Part shown: one piece after another, positions 8,527 to 16,111 of the stretch
How the letters are laid out: every line of letters starts with the position of its first letter
Numbering within the stretch: position 1 is the first letter of the stretch
Assembly: GCA_007693945.1 (NCBI GenBank)
Contig: RECP01000025.1
Location: forward strand, 1 to 37,720
Length of the DNA stretch: 37,720 bases
Reading direction: 5' to 3'
Source of the DNA: Spirochaetaceae bacterium
GTDB taxonomy: Bacteria > Spirochaetota > Spirochaetia > DSM-27196 > PWMO01
Program-made: the position numbers and the translations under genes
Notes under the pieces: model-generated
Told to the model about the DNA's origin: nothing
The model's database searches: none
What the model saw: the letters and a program-made list of their open reading frames with translations, nothing else

Positions 8527-8567
8527 ACGCGATGGTCCTCGAGCGACCGAGGCAACCTGCGAGGTGA
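8523..8567 (+). pseudogene. 14-codon ORF resembling the start of a zinc dehydrogenase, likely remnant
   Basis: ATGA overlap with the preceding short ORF leads into MNAMVLERPRQPAR and a stop. This matches the usual opening of medium-chain zinc dehydrogenases (an MKAMVLE-type start). Nothing of the remaining 330 residues is present before uxaE. The last codons supply GAGGTG, which serves as the ribosome binding site of uxaE. A deletion that joined the start of a former dehydrogenase gene to uxaE would explain this. The alternative is a short coupling peptide. Confidence 0.4.
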
Positions 8568-8572
8568 ACACA

Positions 8573-10348
8573 ATGCAGAATGTACGCGTTGGCACAATGG
8601 ATATCGATCCCCGGCGTAACCCGGCGGTGCTCGACACCGGATCGTGGTCTTTTGCGGATGCATGCCGCACGATAGACAGCGTCCCCCGGCAGTTCCTGAT
8701 GCGCATCAACGCACTGCACGATGCGCGACCGGATTGCGGTAGCGCGGACGGATACGCGTGCGAACAGGTGCAGCTGTTCCCCGGTTCGTTTGCGCGCAGC
8801 GGCGGCAGTCGATGGCTGCTGGCCGAAACCCGCGCGGACGGACAGCGGGTGCTGCTCGAGCTGGCTGCAACTGCTTCCGCCGAGCCGCTTACGCATCGGC
8901 CGCATATCCGTACGCTCCAGGATCAAACGGTGATGCGCGTCTATCCGACGGACGCCGACACGCTGCATCGCTATTTTGCCACTGTCGACCCCGAAAAAGG
9001 TCCGCGGCCACTCGGCGGTGTGCCTCGCGTCGGAATCGGTGTGCGCCACTCGGTCTACATCTGGCCCGGCGCATTGCAGGCCATGCATCGCGGCTCGTTT
9101 TCGGCCAACCTGATCCAGAACTCGGTCCGCGAGCTGCACCTGCTGAGTACGCTTACCGAGGGCCGGCCATCGCGCGAGAACTACCTCTTCAGCTTCGGTC
9201 GCATCCAGGAGGGCCACGCCGGTAGCACCTTCGAGGGGCTCTGGGTGGCAGGAGCGCTGGCGGCGCTGGCGGCGCCCACGCTGCCACGCTACGGAGCTGA
9301 CGCCGATCATATCCAGGTCAAACGCGGTGCCGGCGGTCTTGACCGGGCGCGCGACTACCTGAATGCGGCTCGCTACTACTCATTCTACACCCTCGATGTA
9401 TCGGACATACTGAATTACCACGCAATGTGGCGGTTTTCGTGCGCTGACGCCGTGAGCTACCTTGAAGAGGCGATACCGGACCAGCAGGCGCGGCGTGACA
9501 TACTGGCCCACCACGCCAGGGAGCGCTGGCTGTTCGGGCAGACGTACCGGCTCGATGAGTCCGCAATCGGGCGGCTGGTCGGCAAATACTGGGACGCGTT
9601 GGACGCGGTTGAGCAGATGGTAGCACATCTGCTTGCTCTCAAAGAGGGTACACGCTTCGATCTGGAGATCAGCATCGACGAGACGCCGTCCGAGATCCCG
9701 ACCTTCAACGCGGTCACCAGTGAAGCTGAACTGCTGTTTCTGATGCTGGAAATCCGCCGTCGCGGCATTCCGGTCACGCATCTGGCGCCCAACTTCGGCG
9801 TGGAAAAAGGTGTCGACTATCGTGGGCCCGACGGCCTCGAAGGCTTGGAGAAGCGCTTGCGGCGACTCTACCTGCTGGCATCCGAGATGGGGTTCTTTCT
9901 GGATTGCCATTCCGGCGATGATCTCAGCCAGGCAACCAGACGGACGGTCGGCAGGGCCACTTCCGGTCGTATCCACTTCAAAGTCTCACCGTCATTGCAG
10001 GTACTCTACGCCGAAACACTCTACGACGTGTATCCCGAGCGCTTCGAATGGTGGTGGAACGACACGATCGCCTGGGTACGGCGCGAAGCCGAGGCCGGGT
10101 CCAGCTTTGCGGCTGACTGCCTGCGGGCCTATGAGCGCAGCGACAACCCGCGTCCGCATCCCAATCACGCACTCTTCGAGCACTACAACTTCGCCAGCGT
10201 CGGGCGACGCGATGCCTCCGGAGCGTTCGAGAACCGCGAGCAGTTCTATGGTCTCGGAACGGAGTTTGAACGTGAGATCAACCGGCGCGTCACGGATCGT
10301 CTGACGACGATTGCGGAAGACGTATTCGATCATCCGCCGGCGTACTAG
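8573..10348 (+). CDS. uxaE: Tagaturonate epimerase family protein (UxaE)
   Basis: 591 residues resembling the tagaturonate/fructuronate epimerase UxaE, which connects the galacturonate and glucuronate branches of hexuronate catabolism (established in Thermotoga). Recognisable stretches are LEISIDETPSEIPTF near residue 365, PVTHLAPNFGVEKG near 400 and FFLDCHSGDDLS near 440; these hold His, Glu and Asp residues suited to metal binding. The N-terminal 100 residues may be an extension compared with the best-known members. The ATG at 8573 follows GAGGTG by 6 nt; an in-frame GTG at 8564 overlaps that site and is less likely. The SDR gene follows after 10 bp. Context (TRAP uptake and a UxaB-like reductase) supports a uronate role. 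Confidence 0.85.
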   Translation: MQNVRVGTMDIDPRRNPAVLDTGSWSFADACRTIDSVPRQFLMRINALHDARPDCGSADGYACEQVQLFPGSFARSGGSRWLLAETRADGQRVLLELAATASAEPLTHRPHIRTLQDQTVMRVYPTDADTLHRYFATVDPEKGPRPLGGVPRVGIGVRHSVYIWPGALQAMHRGSFSANLIQNSVRELHLLSTLTEGRPSRENYLFSFGRIQEGHAGSTFEGLWVAGALAALAAPTLPRYGADADHIQVKRGAGGLDRARDYLNAARYYSFYTLDVSDILNYHAMWRFSCADAVSYLEEAIPDQQARRDILAHHARERWLFGQTYRLDESAIGRLVGKYWDALDAVEQMVAHLLALKEGTRFDLEISIDETPSEIPTFNAVTSEAELLFLMLEIRRRGIPVTHLAPNFGVEKGVDYRGPDGLEGLEKRLRRLYLLASEMGFFLDCHSGDDLSQATRRTVGRATSGRIHFKVSPSLQVLYAETLYDVYPERFEWWWNDTIAWVRREAEAGSSFAADCLRAYERSDNPRPHPNHALFEHYNFASVGRRDASGAFENREQFYGLGTEFEREINRRVTDRLTTIAEDVFDHPPAY

Positions 10349-10358
10349 GAGGATCACC

Positions 10359-11180
10359 ATGGAGCAGAGATTCAGCGGCAAGTGCGCGCTTGTTACCGGG
10401 GCAGCGCAGGGAATAGGACGAGCGGTTGCGCTGCGTCTTGCCGGCGAGGGTGCCGATGTCGTGGTGGCGGACATCGATGCCGAAAAGGCCGAACCCGTGT
10501 GCGGACAGATCACGGCCATGGGACGTTCATGCCGGCTTGTGGCGGTTGATCTGGCCGTTATCGACTCGATCAGAGAGATGGTAGAGCAGTCAATCGAGTT
10601 TCTCGGCCGGATCGACATGTTTGTCAACTGCGCCGGGATCGTGCACAATACGCCGCTGCTGCAGATCACCCAGGAGGACTGGGACAGGGTCATCAATGTA
10701 AACCAGCGCGCGGTAGCGTTTTGCACGCGGTTTGTCGGCCGTCACATGGTTGACCGGGTACCGGACGACGTCAAGGCGCAGGGAAGATCAACGGTCAGCT
10801 ACGGAAAGATCGTGAACTTCTCGTCGATCTCCGGGCGGCGGGGACGGCCGTTGCAGATTCACTACGCGGCCAGCAAGGCCGCCGTCATCAGCCTGACCCA
10901 ATCGGCGGCGCTGGCCTTCGCGCCCTACAATATCAACGTCAATGCGGTCTCCCCGGGTCCGGTACGCACGCGTATGTGGGACGTGAACGTGGTCGAGAAG
11001 GGCCGCATTTTCGGGCGTGACGCCGAGAAGGAAGCCGAGCAGTTCATCGAGCTGGTGCCGTTGAAACGCGCCGGAACGGTTGACGATATGGCCGCGGCGG
11101 TGGCTTTTTTGTGCTCTTCGGACGCCGACTTCATCACCGGTCAGACGCTGAACGTCGACGGCGGATTTGAGATGGGCTGA
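10359..11180 (+). CDS. SDR family oxidoreductase in the uronate operon
   Basis: Classical short-chain dehydrogenase of 273 residues. The Rossmann motif TGAAQGIG (13-20), NCAG near 90, the catalytic Ser in NFSSISG and the YAASK pair near 170 are all present, so it should be active with NAD(H) or NADP(H). AGGAGGA over the uxaE stop codon lies 5 nt before the ATG, giving efficient coupling; an in-frame start at 10311 inside uxaE is not needed. It sits between uxaE and the uxaB-like gene. A likely job is reduction of a keto-uronate such as fructuronate to mannonate, or oxidation of an aldonate; this is inferred from position. Sequence alone does not separate these from glucose or sorbitol dehydrogenases. 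Confidence 0.88.
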   Translation: MEQRFSGKCALVTGAAQGIGRAVALRLAGEGADVVVADIDAEKAEPVCGQITAMGRSCRLVAVDLAVIDSIREMVEQSIEFLGRIDMFVNCAGIVHNTPLLQITQEDWDRVINVNQRAVAFCTRFVGRHMVDRVPDDVKAQGRSTVSYGKIVNFSSISGRRGRPLQIHYAASKAAVISLTQSAALAFAPYNINVNAVSPGPVRTRMWDVNVVEKGRIFGRDAEKEAEQFIELVPLKRAGTVDDMAAAVAFLCSSDADFITGQTLNVDGGFEMG

Positions 11181-11184
11181 ATCC

Positions 11185-12690
11185 GTGGTTCACGACGCAC
11201 AGACGGGGCTGCCGCGGCTATCGCGTGAGCTCGCGGCGGCGGCAGGCCACCCGTGTCCCGACCGGCCGCTGCGCATTATCCAGTTTGGCGAGGGCAACTT
11301 CCTGCGCTGCTTCGCAGGCTGGATGATTGATTGTGCCAATCGGACCGGTGTGCTTGACTGCGGCATCGCGGTCGTTCAGCCGCTGGCCTGTGGAACTGCT
11401 GACCTGCTGCGCGAGCAGGACGGTCTCTACACTGTCATCCTGAAAGGGTTGCGCGACAGTACGCCCTACAGCGAGCAACAGCTGATTACCGCCGTGCAGC
11501 GTATCATCAACCCCTACGTGCAGTGGCGCGACTTTCTGGATCTGGCACACGTTGAGTCGCTGCGCTGGTTTGTGTCCAACACGACCGAAGCCGGTATCGT
11601 ATACAGTCCGTGCGAGATGTCTGTTGATCGCTGTCCGGACTCCTTCCCCGCCAAGCTGACGCTGCTGCTCTACGAACGGTTTCGCCATTTTGCGGCAAGC
11701 AGCCGGCACGGATTGCAGATTCTGCCGTGCGAGCTGAACGCCGCCAACGGTCGCACCCTGCGCGAGATCGTGCTGCGTCACATACATGAGTGGCGCCTGG
11801 GCAGCGGGTTTGAGCGTTGGGTGAGCGACTGCAACCGCTTCTTCGACACGCTGGTTGACCGTGTTGTTCCCGGCTATCCCAGACAGGAGGCAGAGCAGCT
11901 GGAGCGGCAGCTCGGCTACCATGACCGACTGATGGTGGTTGGCGAGGCGTTTCACGCCTGGATTATCGAAGACCCTCACAACGCCACGGCGGAGCTGAGT
12001 CTGGAAAAGGCCGGCCTGGCCGTCAAGCGCGTTTCCGACCTGGCTCCGTATCGCGAACGCAAAGTTCGCATCCTGAACGGTGCCCACACCGGAATGGTGC
12101 CGGCAGCGCTGCTGGCCGGTCTGGAAACGGTGCAGCAGATGGTCTCGCACGCGACGCTGGGACTCCTGCTGCGCGCGATGCTGCTTGAGGAAGTGATCCC
12201 GCAGCTCGCGCTCGACCCGCAGGAAACGCGCCTCTACGCCGAAGACGTGTTGGCGCGGTTTTCCAATCCGGCAATCCGCCACTACCTTGCCGATATCGCG
12301 CTCAACTCGGTTGCCAAGTTCAGTGTCAGAGTCGCACCGAGCATCGTGGCGTACTACCGCGCGCACGAAGCTCTGCCGCCGATACTGTGCTTTTCCCTGG
12401 CGGCCCTGATTACCCTCTATCGGGCATGCAGCGACTCCGCACGGCGCGACGGTGTCGTACTGTACGATGCGTGCATCAGAGACGACGCCCGGGTGGTGCA
12501 AACCTTCGGCGCGGCGTGGGACGACTTCGCGCGGCAGGGTGACTCTCGCGCGTTGGTGTGCAGCCTGCTTCCGATGACGTTTGGAGACCAGGTGCCGCCG
12601 GACGGCCTTGCAGAGCGCGTAGCATCGCTGGTGCAACGTATCGCCCGCGACGGCGTCAGTGAAGTGACGCGATCACTCCTCGTGCCCTGA
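11185..12690 (+). CDS. uxaB: Tagaturonate reductase-like mannitol dehydrogenase family protein (UxaB-like)
   Basis: 501 residues of the long-chain mannitol dehydrogenase/altronate oxidoreductase family. RIIQFGEGNFLRCFAGWMID is the UxaB-type nucleotide-binding start. WFVSNTTEAGI near 130, CELNAANG near 185 and KVRILNGAHTGMVP near 295 match the family, the last holding the catalytic Lys/Asn/His region. UxaB reduces D-tagaturonate to D-altronate with NADH. The GTG at 11185, 4 bp after the SDR stop, gives a normal UxaB N-terminus; a TTG at 11167 inside the SDR is the alternative. Having both UxaE and UxaB suggests that tagaturonate can be reduced directly or epimerised. No altronate dehydratase (uxaA) or isomerase (uxaC) gene is visible in the window. 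Confidence 0.85.
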   Translation: MVHDAQTGLPRLSRELAAAAGHPCPDRPLRIIQFGEGNFLRCFAGWMIDCANRTGVLDCGIAVVQPLACGTADLLREQDGLYTVILKGLRDSTPYSEQQLITAVQRIINPYVQWRDFLDLAHVESLRWFVSNTTEAGIVYSPCEMSVDRCPDSFPAKLTLLLYERFRHFAASSRHGLQILPCELNAANGRTLREIVLRHIHEWRLGSGFERWVSDCNRFFDTLVDRVVPGYPRQEAEQLERQLGYHDRLMVVGEAFHAWIIEDPHNATAELSLEKAGLAVKRVSDLAPYRERKVRILNGAHTGMVPAALLAGLETVQQMVSHATLGLLLRAMLLEEVIPQLALDPQETRLYAEDVLARFSNPAIRHYLADIALNSVAKFSVRVAPSIVAYYRAHEALPPILCFSLAALITLYRACSDSARRDGVVLYDACIRDDARVVQTFGAAWDDFARQGDSRALVCSLLPMTFGDQVPPDGLAERVASLVQRIARDGVSEVTRSLLVP

Positions 12691-12770
12691 AACCTTCAGG
12701 CACTCCCTCGCGAAACGGCGTCACCAGAGGGGCAAACACGCCGCTGAGCAGTGACACACGGTCGCTGACC

Positions 12771-13532
12771 TTACCGATCATACAGATATCGCTTGACTTC
12801 CTCGAGGTGTACAATGCCGTCAACGGCGAATCCGCCGCGTGGTTTCCGTACTACGGCGCGCTCGCCGTTACTGTCACCCAGACAGCTCACTATCAGGTCG
12901 GACTGTGACAGGTCCTCCCGCTCGGTGTAATGGTTGGTGGTCGCAATGACCGGTATCCCGGCCGCTTTGGCCGCAACCACTCCGTTCCGCGAATCCTCGA
13001 CCACCAGGCACTCGGCGGCGCTGCATCCGGTCTTGTGCAGTGCCAGCAGATAAATCTCCGGATCCGGCTTCTTGCGCGAAACAACATCACCGGCAAGGAT
13101 GGCGGCAAACTCGATGTCGGCGAGCATCGTGGCGGCGACGGCATGCGCCGCGCGCTCATTGGATGTTGTGCAGATCGCCATCGCGAGACCGGCTTGATTT
13201 GCTTCACGCATGAACCGCTGCACGCCGGGACGCAGCGGCAGTTGTGCTTTCTCCAGGATGTCGATCAGGCGCGATGTCTTGTAGGTATGCATTTCGGCGA
13301 CCAGCCGGTCGATGTCAGCTCTCGGCACCGGAGGCGTCTCGGCCATTGTGGTGAAGTAGTGCTTCATGCGCTCCTTGCCACCGGCAATCTGCAGCAGGTC
13401 GTGATAGAGATCCTCATCCCAGCGATCGGGGATTCCAAAGTGCTGGAACGTCTGGTTGAATGCCACACGGTGCCCGTCGCGCTCGGTATCGACTATCACA
13501 CCGTCCATGTCAAAGAACAGTGCTCTCAGCAT
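12771..13532 (-). CDS. HAD family phosphatase/phosphomutase (CbbY-like)
   Basis: Haloacid dehalogenase superfamily hydrolase of 253 residues. The nucleophile motif FFDMDGVIVDTE gives D8 and D10, motif II is CTTSNE near residue 120, and the Lys and acidic motifs are SRKKPDPEIY and VVEDSRNGV. A helical cap between motifs I and II places it with beta-phosphoglucomutase and phosphoglycolate-phosphatase-like proteins. The ATG at 13532 starts right at the first conserved strand; the 23 in-frame codons upstream look like leader sequence. It lies 28 bp after the aldolase gene, third in the gntR operon. It probably dephosphorylates or isomerises a sugar phosphate in the same pathway; the substrate is unknown. 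Confidence 0.85.
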   Translation of the reverse strand: MLRALFFDMDGVIVDTERDGHRVAFNQTFQHFGIPDRWDEDLYHDLLQIAGGKERMKHYFTTMAETPPVPRADIDRLVAEMHTYKTSRLIDILEKAQLPLRPGVQRFMREANQAGLAMAICTTSNERAAHAVAATMLADIEFAAILAGDVVSRKKPDPEIYLLALHKTGCSAAECLVVEDSRNGVVAAKAAGIPVIATTNHYTEREDLSQSDLIVSCLGDSNGERAVVRKPRGGFAVDGIVHLEEVKRYLYDR

Positions 13533-13560
13533 GGTTCGTCTGCTCTTTCGGCTGTACTGA

Positions 13561-14436
13561 TTACGCTCGCCCCGTCGACCCCAACAGTTCGATCCACTCA
13601 CCGATACGCGCTACGTGGGCCTCCTTGACGGCACTGTCGAGCTTACCAGGGTTATACGACTCCCTGTGTTGGGCCAGGTAATCGGCCGTAGTGTCGATGA
13701 GCACGTGCTTGAGATCGGTGGACACATTGAACTTGGAGCCGCCCAGCCCAACAAGACGTCGCACGATATCAGCGCCGAGTCCGGTGCCGCCGTGAATCAC
13801 AACCGGGGTCCGCGGCTCGCGCCGCGCGAGCAGTTGCACGATCTCTTCCAGCCGCCGAAAATCGATCTTTGGGTCCGGCGTTGTGTAGACCCCGTGAGCG
13901 GTTCCGATCGCCGGTGCGAAAACGTCGACTCCACTGCGCTCGACAAACTCAACCGCCTTATCTACCGGGCAGAGCGCCGCTTCGTCCTCTACCACCGCGA
14001 CCTGGTCTTCAACTCCGGACACCGTACCGAGTTCGCCTTCGACCGACACATCGCCGGCACTGTGGCAGTACTCCACGATCTCCCTGGTGACCGCGATGTT
14101 GCAATCGAAGTCCAGCTGGGATCCGTCGATCATGATATTGGTGTATCCCGCGTCGACGCACCGCTTGCAGAGTTCGACGTCGGTACAGTGATCGAGATGC
14201 AGACACACTGGAACCGGTGCGTCGTCGGCGAAGGCCCGGCAGGCGGCGGCTATCGTCGACGGTCCGAAGAACAGCGTCGGCGTAACCGATGTCTGGATAA
14301 TCACCGGCGCGCGTTTGGCCGTCGCCGCCTCGACCACCGCCAGCATCTGCACAAAGCTGGTAACGTTGAACGCGCCGATTGCGTAGCCTTCTTCGGTGGC
14401 ACGGCGCAGCATTTCGGACGCGGAAGAAATCGGCAC
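13561..14436 (-). CDS. Class II ketose-bisphosphate aldolase (Fba/GatY/KbaY-like)
   Basis: Zinc-dependent class II aldolase of 291 residues. Zinc and catalytic residues are in CLHLDHC near 78-84, GELGTV near 138, GTAHGVY near 180 and VIHGGTG near 213; a cation and phosphate-binding segment GGSKFNVSTDLK follows. It should cleave a ketose 1,6-bisphosphate or a related ketose-1-phosphate to dihydroxyacetone phosphate plus an aldehyde. The start is a GTG with GGAG 7 nt upstream. It lies between gntR (15 bp away) and the HAD gene. An aldolase under the same regulator as uronate genes may serve the lower pathway. Fructose, tagatose and other substrates cannot be told apart here. Confidence 0.88.
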   Translation of the reverse strand: MPISSASEMLRRATEEGYAIGAFNVTSFVQMLAVVEAATAKRAPVIIQTSVTPTLFFGPSTIAAACRAFADDAPVPVCLHLDHCTDVELCKRCVDAGYTNIMIDGSQLDFDCNIAVTREIVEYCHSAGDVSVEGELGTVSGVEDQVAVVEDEAALCPVDKAVEFVERSGVDVFAPAIGTAHGVYTTPDPKIDFRRLEEIVQLLARREPRTPVVIHGGTGLGADIVRRLVGLGGSKFNVSTDLKHVLIDTTADYLAQHRESYNPGKLDSAVKEAHVARIGEWIELLGSTGRA

Positions 14437-14451
14437 GGCGCTACTCCATCT

Positions 14452-15132
14452 TCAGCGCACCAGCTGTTCGATCCGCAGTGAGGCCTCCCAGGCGGCCATG
14501 ATATGGGATTTGACGGCGCGTTCGATCTGCCTGGCGTCTCTCCGCTGCAGCGCTTCCACGATGTTGCGGTGCTCGATGACTGTGTTCTCAATGCGGTGCG
14601 GCAGGCGGCTTGCCAGTATACTGATGCGTTGCTGGTGATTCATGATCCCTTCGTAGAGTTCCTGCAGGGTGCGATTGCGGGTGCACTCGACCAGATAGGT
14701 GTGAAACTGACGGTCGAGCGTGAACCATTCAGACGGCAGTTCCGTGTACGCGGTCTTCCGCTCAAGAACGGCCGCGAACTCCTGCAGCCGTGCAGCATCG
14801 ACATCGTCACGCACCATGACCGCGACACCCGGCTCTATGAGCTGGCGGATCTGATATATCTCGTATACGTCCTGGACGGTTATGTGTGTGACAAACGTGC
14901 CCTTGCGCGGTATGATGGATACCAGGTTGTCGTTACGCAGCTTCAACAGCGCCTCGCGCACCGGCGTCCTGCTGGTGCCGAACTCCCGCGAGATCCGGTC
15001 CTCGTAGACCGTCTCACCGGGCAGCATCTCGCAGTTCACGATCCGCGCTTTGACCGCCTGGTAGATTCTTTCCTGATTGCCCGGAGACGGCTTACTGTGC
15101 GATAATGGGAACGAAGCAGTTCTCGGTGTCAC
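14452..15132 (-). CDS. GntR family transcriptional regulator, FadR/FCD subfamily
   Basis: 226-residue repressor or activator. The N-terminal winged helix-turn-helix carries SRTPVREAL near residue 60, the GntR signature, and then RKGTFV. The C-terminal FCD domain is all-helical, with likely metal-binding Asp and His residues in LDRQFHTYL, EHRNIVEAL and HIMAA. Such regulators usually bind a carboxylate or sugar acid. The GTG at 15132 with AAGAGG 10 nt upstream is preferred; a GTG at 15159 lies inside the operator palindrome and has no binding site. The gene leads an operon with the aldolase and HAD genes, and its promoter overlaps a perfect inverted repeat, which suggests autoregulation. It is the natural candidate to control the TRAP and uxa operons. 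Confidence 0.9.
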   Translation of the reverse strand: MTPRTASFPLSHSKPSPGNQERIYQAVKARIVNCEMLPGETVYEDRISREFGTSRTPVREALLKLRNDNLVSIIPRKGTFVTHITVQDVYEIYQIRQLIEPGVAVMVRDDVDAARLQEFAAVLERKTAYTELPSEWFTLDRQFHTYLVECTRNRTLQELYEGIMNHQQRISILASRLPHRIENTVIEHRNIVEALQRRDARQIERAVKSHIMAAWEASLRIEQLVR

Positions 15133-15146
15133 GAATATACGGCCTC

Positions 15147-15173
15147 TTGTGATATGCACTCAGTATATCACAA
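15147..15173. promoter_or_regulatory. Perfect inverted repeat at the gntR promoter, probable operator
   Basis: TTGTGATAT (15147-15155) and ATATCACAA (15165-15173) are perfect 9-bp arms around a 9-nt spacer. The repeat starts at about +1 of the predicted gntR transcript and ends just before the preferred gntR start codon. Binding there would block transcription, as expected for autoregulation. Confidence 0.65.
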
Positions 15174-15180
15174 CGTCTTC

Positions 15181-15209
15181 ACCATAAATCCTCCCGTCGC
15201 GGTTGTCAA
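15181..15209 (-). promoter_or_regulatory. Predicted gntR promoter
   Basis: On the minus strand a consensus -35 TTGACA (15204-15209) stands 17 bp before TATGGT (15181-15186), a 4-of-6 match to the -10 box. Transcription would start near 15174, directly beside the inverted repeat. It runs divergently from the promoter of the SDR gene. Confidence 0.55.
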
Positions 15210-15230
15210 CGGTTACCGTGTGCGGCTGGT

Positions 15231-15259
15231 TTGCACTGCACTTGAGCGCGTGCTACACT
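15231..15259 (+). promoter_or_regulatory. Predicted promoter of the 15269 SDR gene
   Basis: TTGCAC (15231-15236) and TACACT (15254-15259) are separated by 17 bp. The ATG at 15269 is only 9 nt after the -10 box, so the transcript would have almost no leader. Confidence 0.5.
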
Positions 15260-15268
15260 CTTCACGCT

Positions 15269-16057
15269 ATGGCTGAGTCCCTGAACGATATGGTCATTTG
15301 GGTGGTTGGTGCAACCGGAGGTATCGGCACCCAGCTCGTACGCGCGGCCGCTGCCGGTGGAGCACGGCTGGTACTCTCCGGGGGCCCGCTCGAGCAATTG
15401 CGGGCCATAGCCGGCAAAGACGGGCATCCGGTCCCGCTCGATCTCACCGATCATGATGCGCTGGCACCGGTGGTGGAGGCGGCGCACGCGGTTTTCGGGC
15501 GTATCGATCTGCTGGTGCTGAACGCCGGGATCAGCCAGCGTGCCGCCGCTGCTGAGACCGAATACCGGATACTGAAACGGATCATCGATATCGACTTTCT
15601 GGCGCAGGCCGAGATCGCCCGCCGTACGGCGGCCGGGATGGTGCAACGCGGTTCCGGCGCGATTCTGGTAGTCTCGAGCCTGGCCGGGCTGGTCGCCACT
15701 CCGTTGCGGAGCGGGTACTGCGCCGCCAAGCACGCCATTCACGGCTACTACAACGCGTTGCGTGCCGAGCTTGCCGGCAGTGGCGTCAGCGTCACAATCG
15801 GTGTACCCGGTTTTGTGCGCACCGACATCTCGCGCAACGCGGTGACCGCCAACGGCGGAGCGTACGGCCGCATGGACCCTAACCAGTCCGGTGGCAGCGA
15901 GCCCGCTGCGGTGGCACAAAGACTGCTGGCGGCGGCGCTTGCCGGGCGGCGTGAGATTCGAATGGCAATGGGTGTCAAGGGACGGTTGGCATTGGCGCTC
16001 AGCGCCTGTCTGCCGGGAGTATACGCGTGGATTATTGCTCGCGCCCGGGTAACCTGA
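15269..16057 (+). CDS. SDR family NAD(P)-dependent oxidoreductase (DHRS7-like)
   Basis: 262-residue short-chain dehydrogenase with GATGGIG (14-20), LNAGIS near residue 85, the catalytic Ser in VVSSLAG and YCAAK near 155. The substrate region and the hydrophobic C-terminus (LALALSACLPGVYAWIIA) resemble DHRS7/YqjQ-like SDRs, which can associate with membranes through that tail. The ATG at 15269 was chosen because the conserved strand begins 8 residues later and the predicted promoter ends just upstream; no ribosome binding site is seen, consistent with a leaderless mRNA. The substrate is unknown. It is transcribed divergently from gntR and precedes a Gfo/Idh/MocA gene by 54 bp, so the two may form a small operon. 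Confidence 0.85.
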   Translation: MAESLNDMVIWVVGATGGIGTQLVRAAAAGGARLVLSGGPLEQLRAIAGKDGHPVPLDLTDHDALAPVVEAAHAVFGRIDLLVLNAGISQRAAAAETEYRILKRIIDIDFLAQAEIARRTAAGMVQRGSGAILVVSSLAGLVATPLRSGYCAAKHAIHGYYNALRAELAGSGVSVTIGVPGFVRTDISRNAVTANGGAYGRMDPNQSGGSEPAAVAQRLLAAALAGRREIRMAMGVKGRLALALSACLPGVYAWIIARARVT

Positions 16058-16111
16058 GGAAAGGGTGAGTCCGGTGCGTGCGAATTCTCAAATACAGCAA
16101 CGGAGGAACAG

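Noticed and set aside
10311..10358. Earlier start of the uronate-operon SDR inside uxaE.
   Set aside because: AGGAGGA is placed correctly for the ATG at 10359, where the SDR fold begins.
12691..12770. Imperfect hairpin between uxaB and the HAD gene as a terminator.
   Set aside because: The stem needs a G-U pair and has no T run; support is too weak to list, although a terminator would be expected between these convergent genes.
13533..13601. N-terminal extension of the HAD phosphatase.
   Set aside because: It overlaps the aldolase end, and the HAD fold starts immediately after the ATG at 13532.
15168..15185. Minus-strand mini-ORF (5 codons, MVKTL) with a strong GGGAGGA site upstream of gntR, as a leader peptide.
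   Set aside because: Its ATG falls inside the predicted -10 box of the gntR promoter, so it would not be transcribed in full; the purine-rich site is probably spacer sequence.
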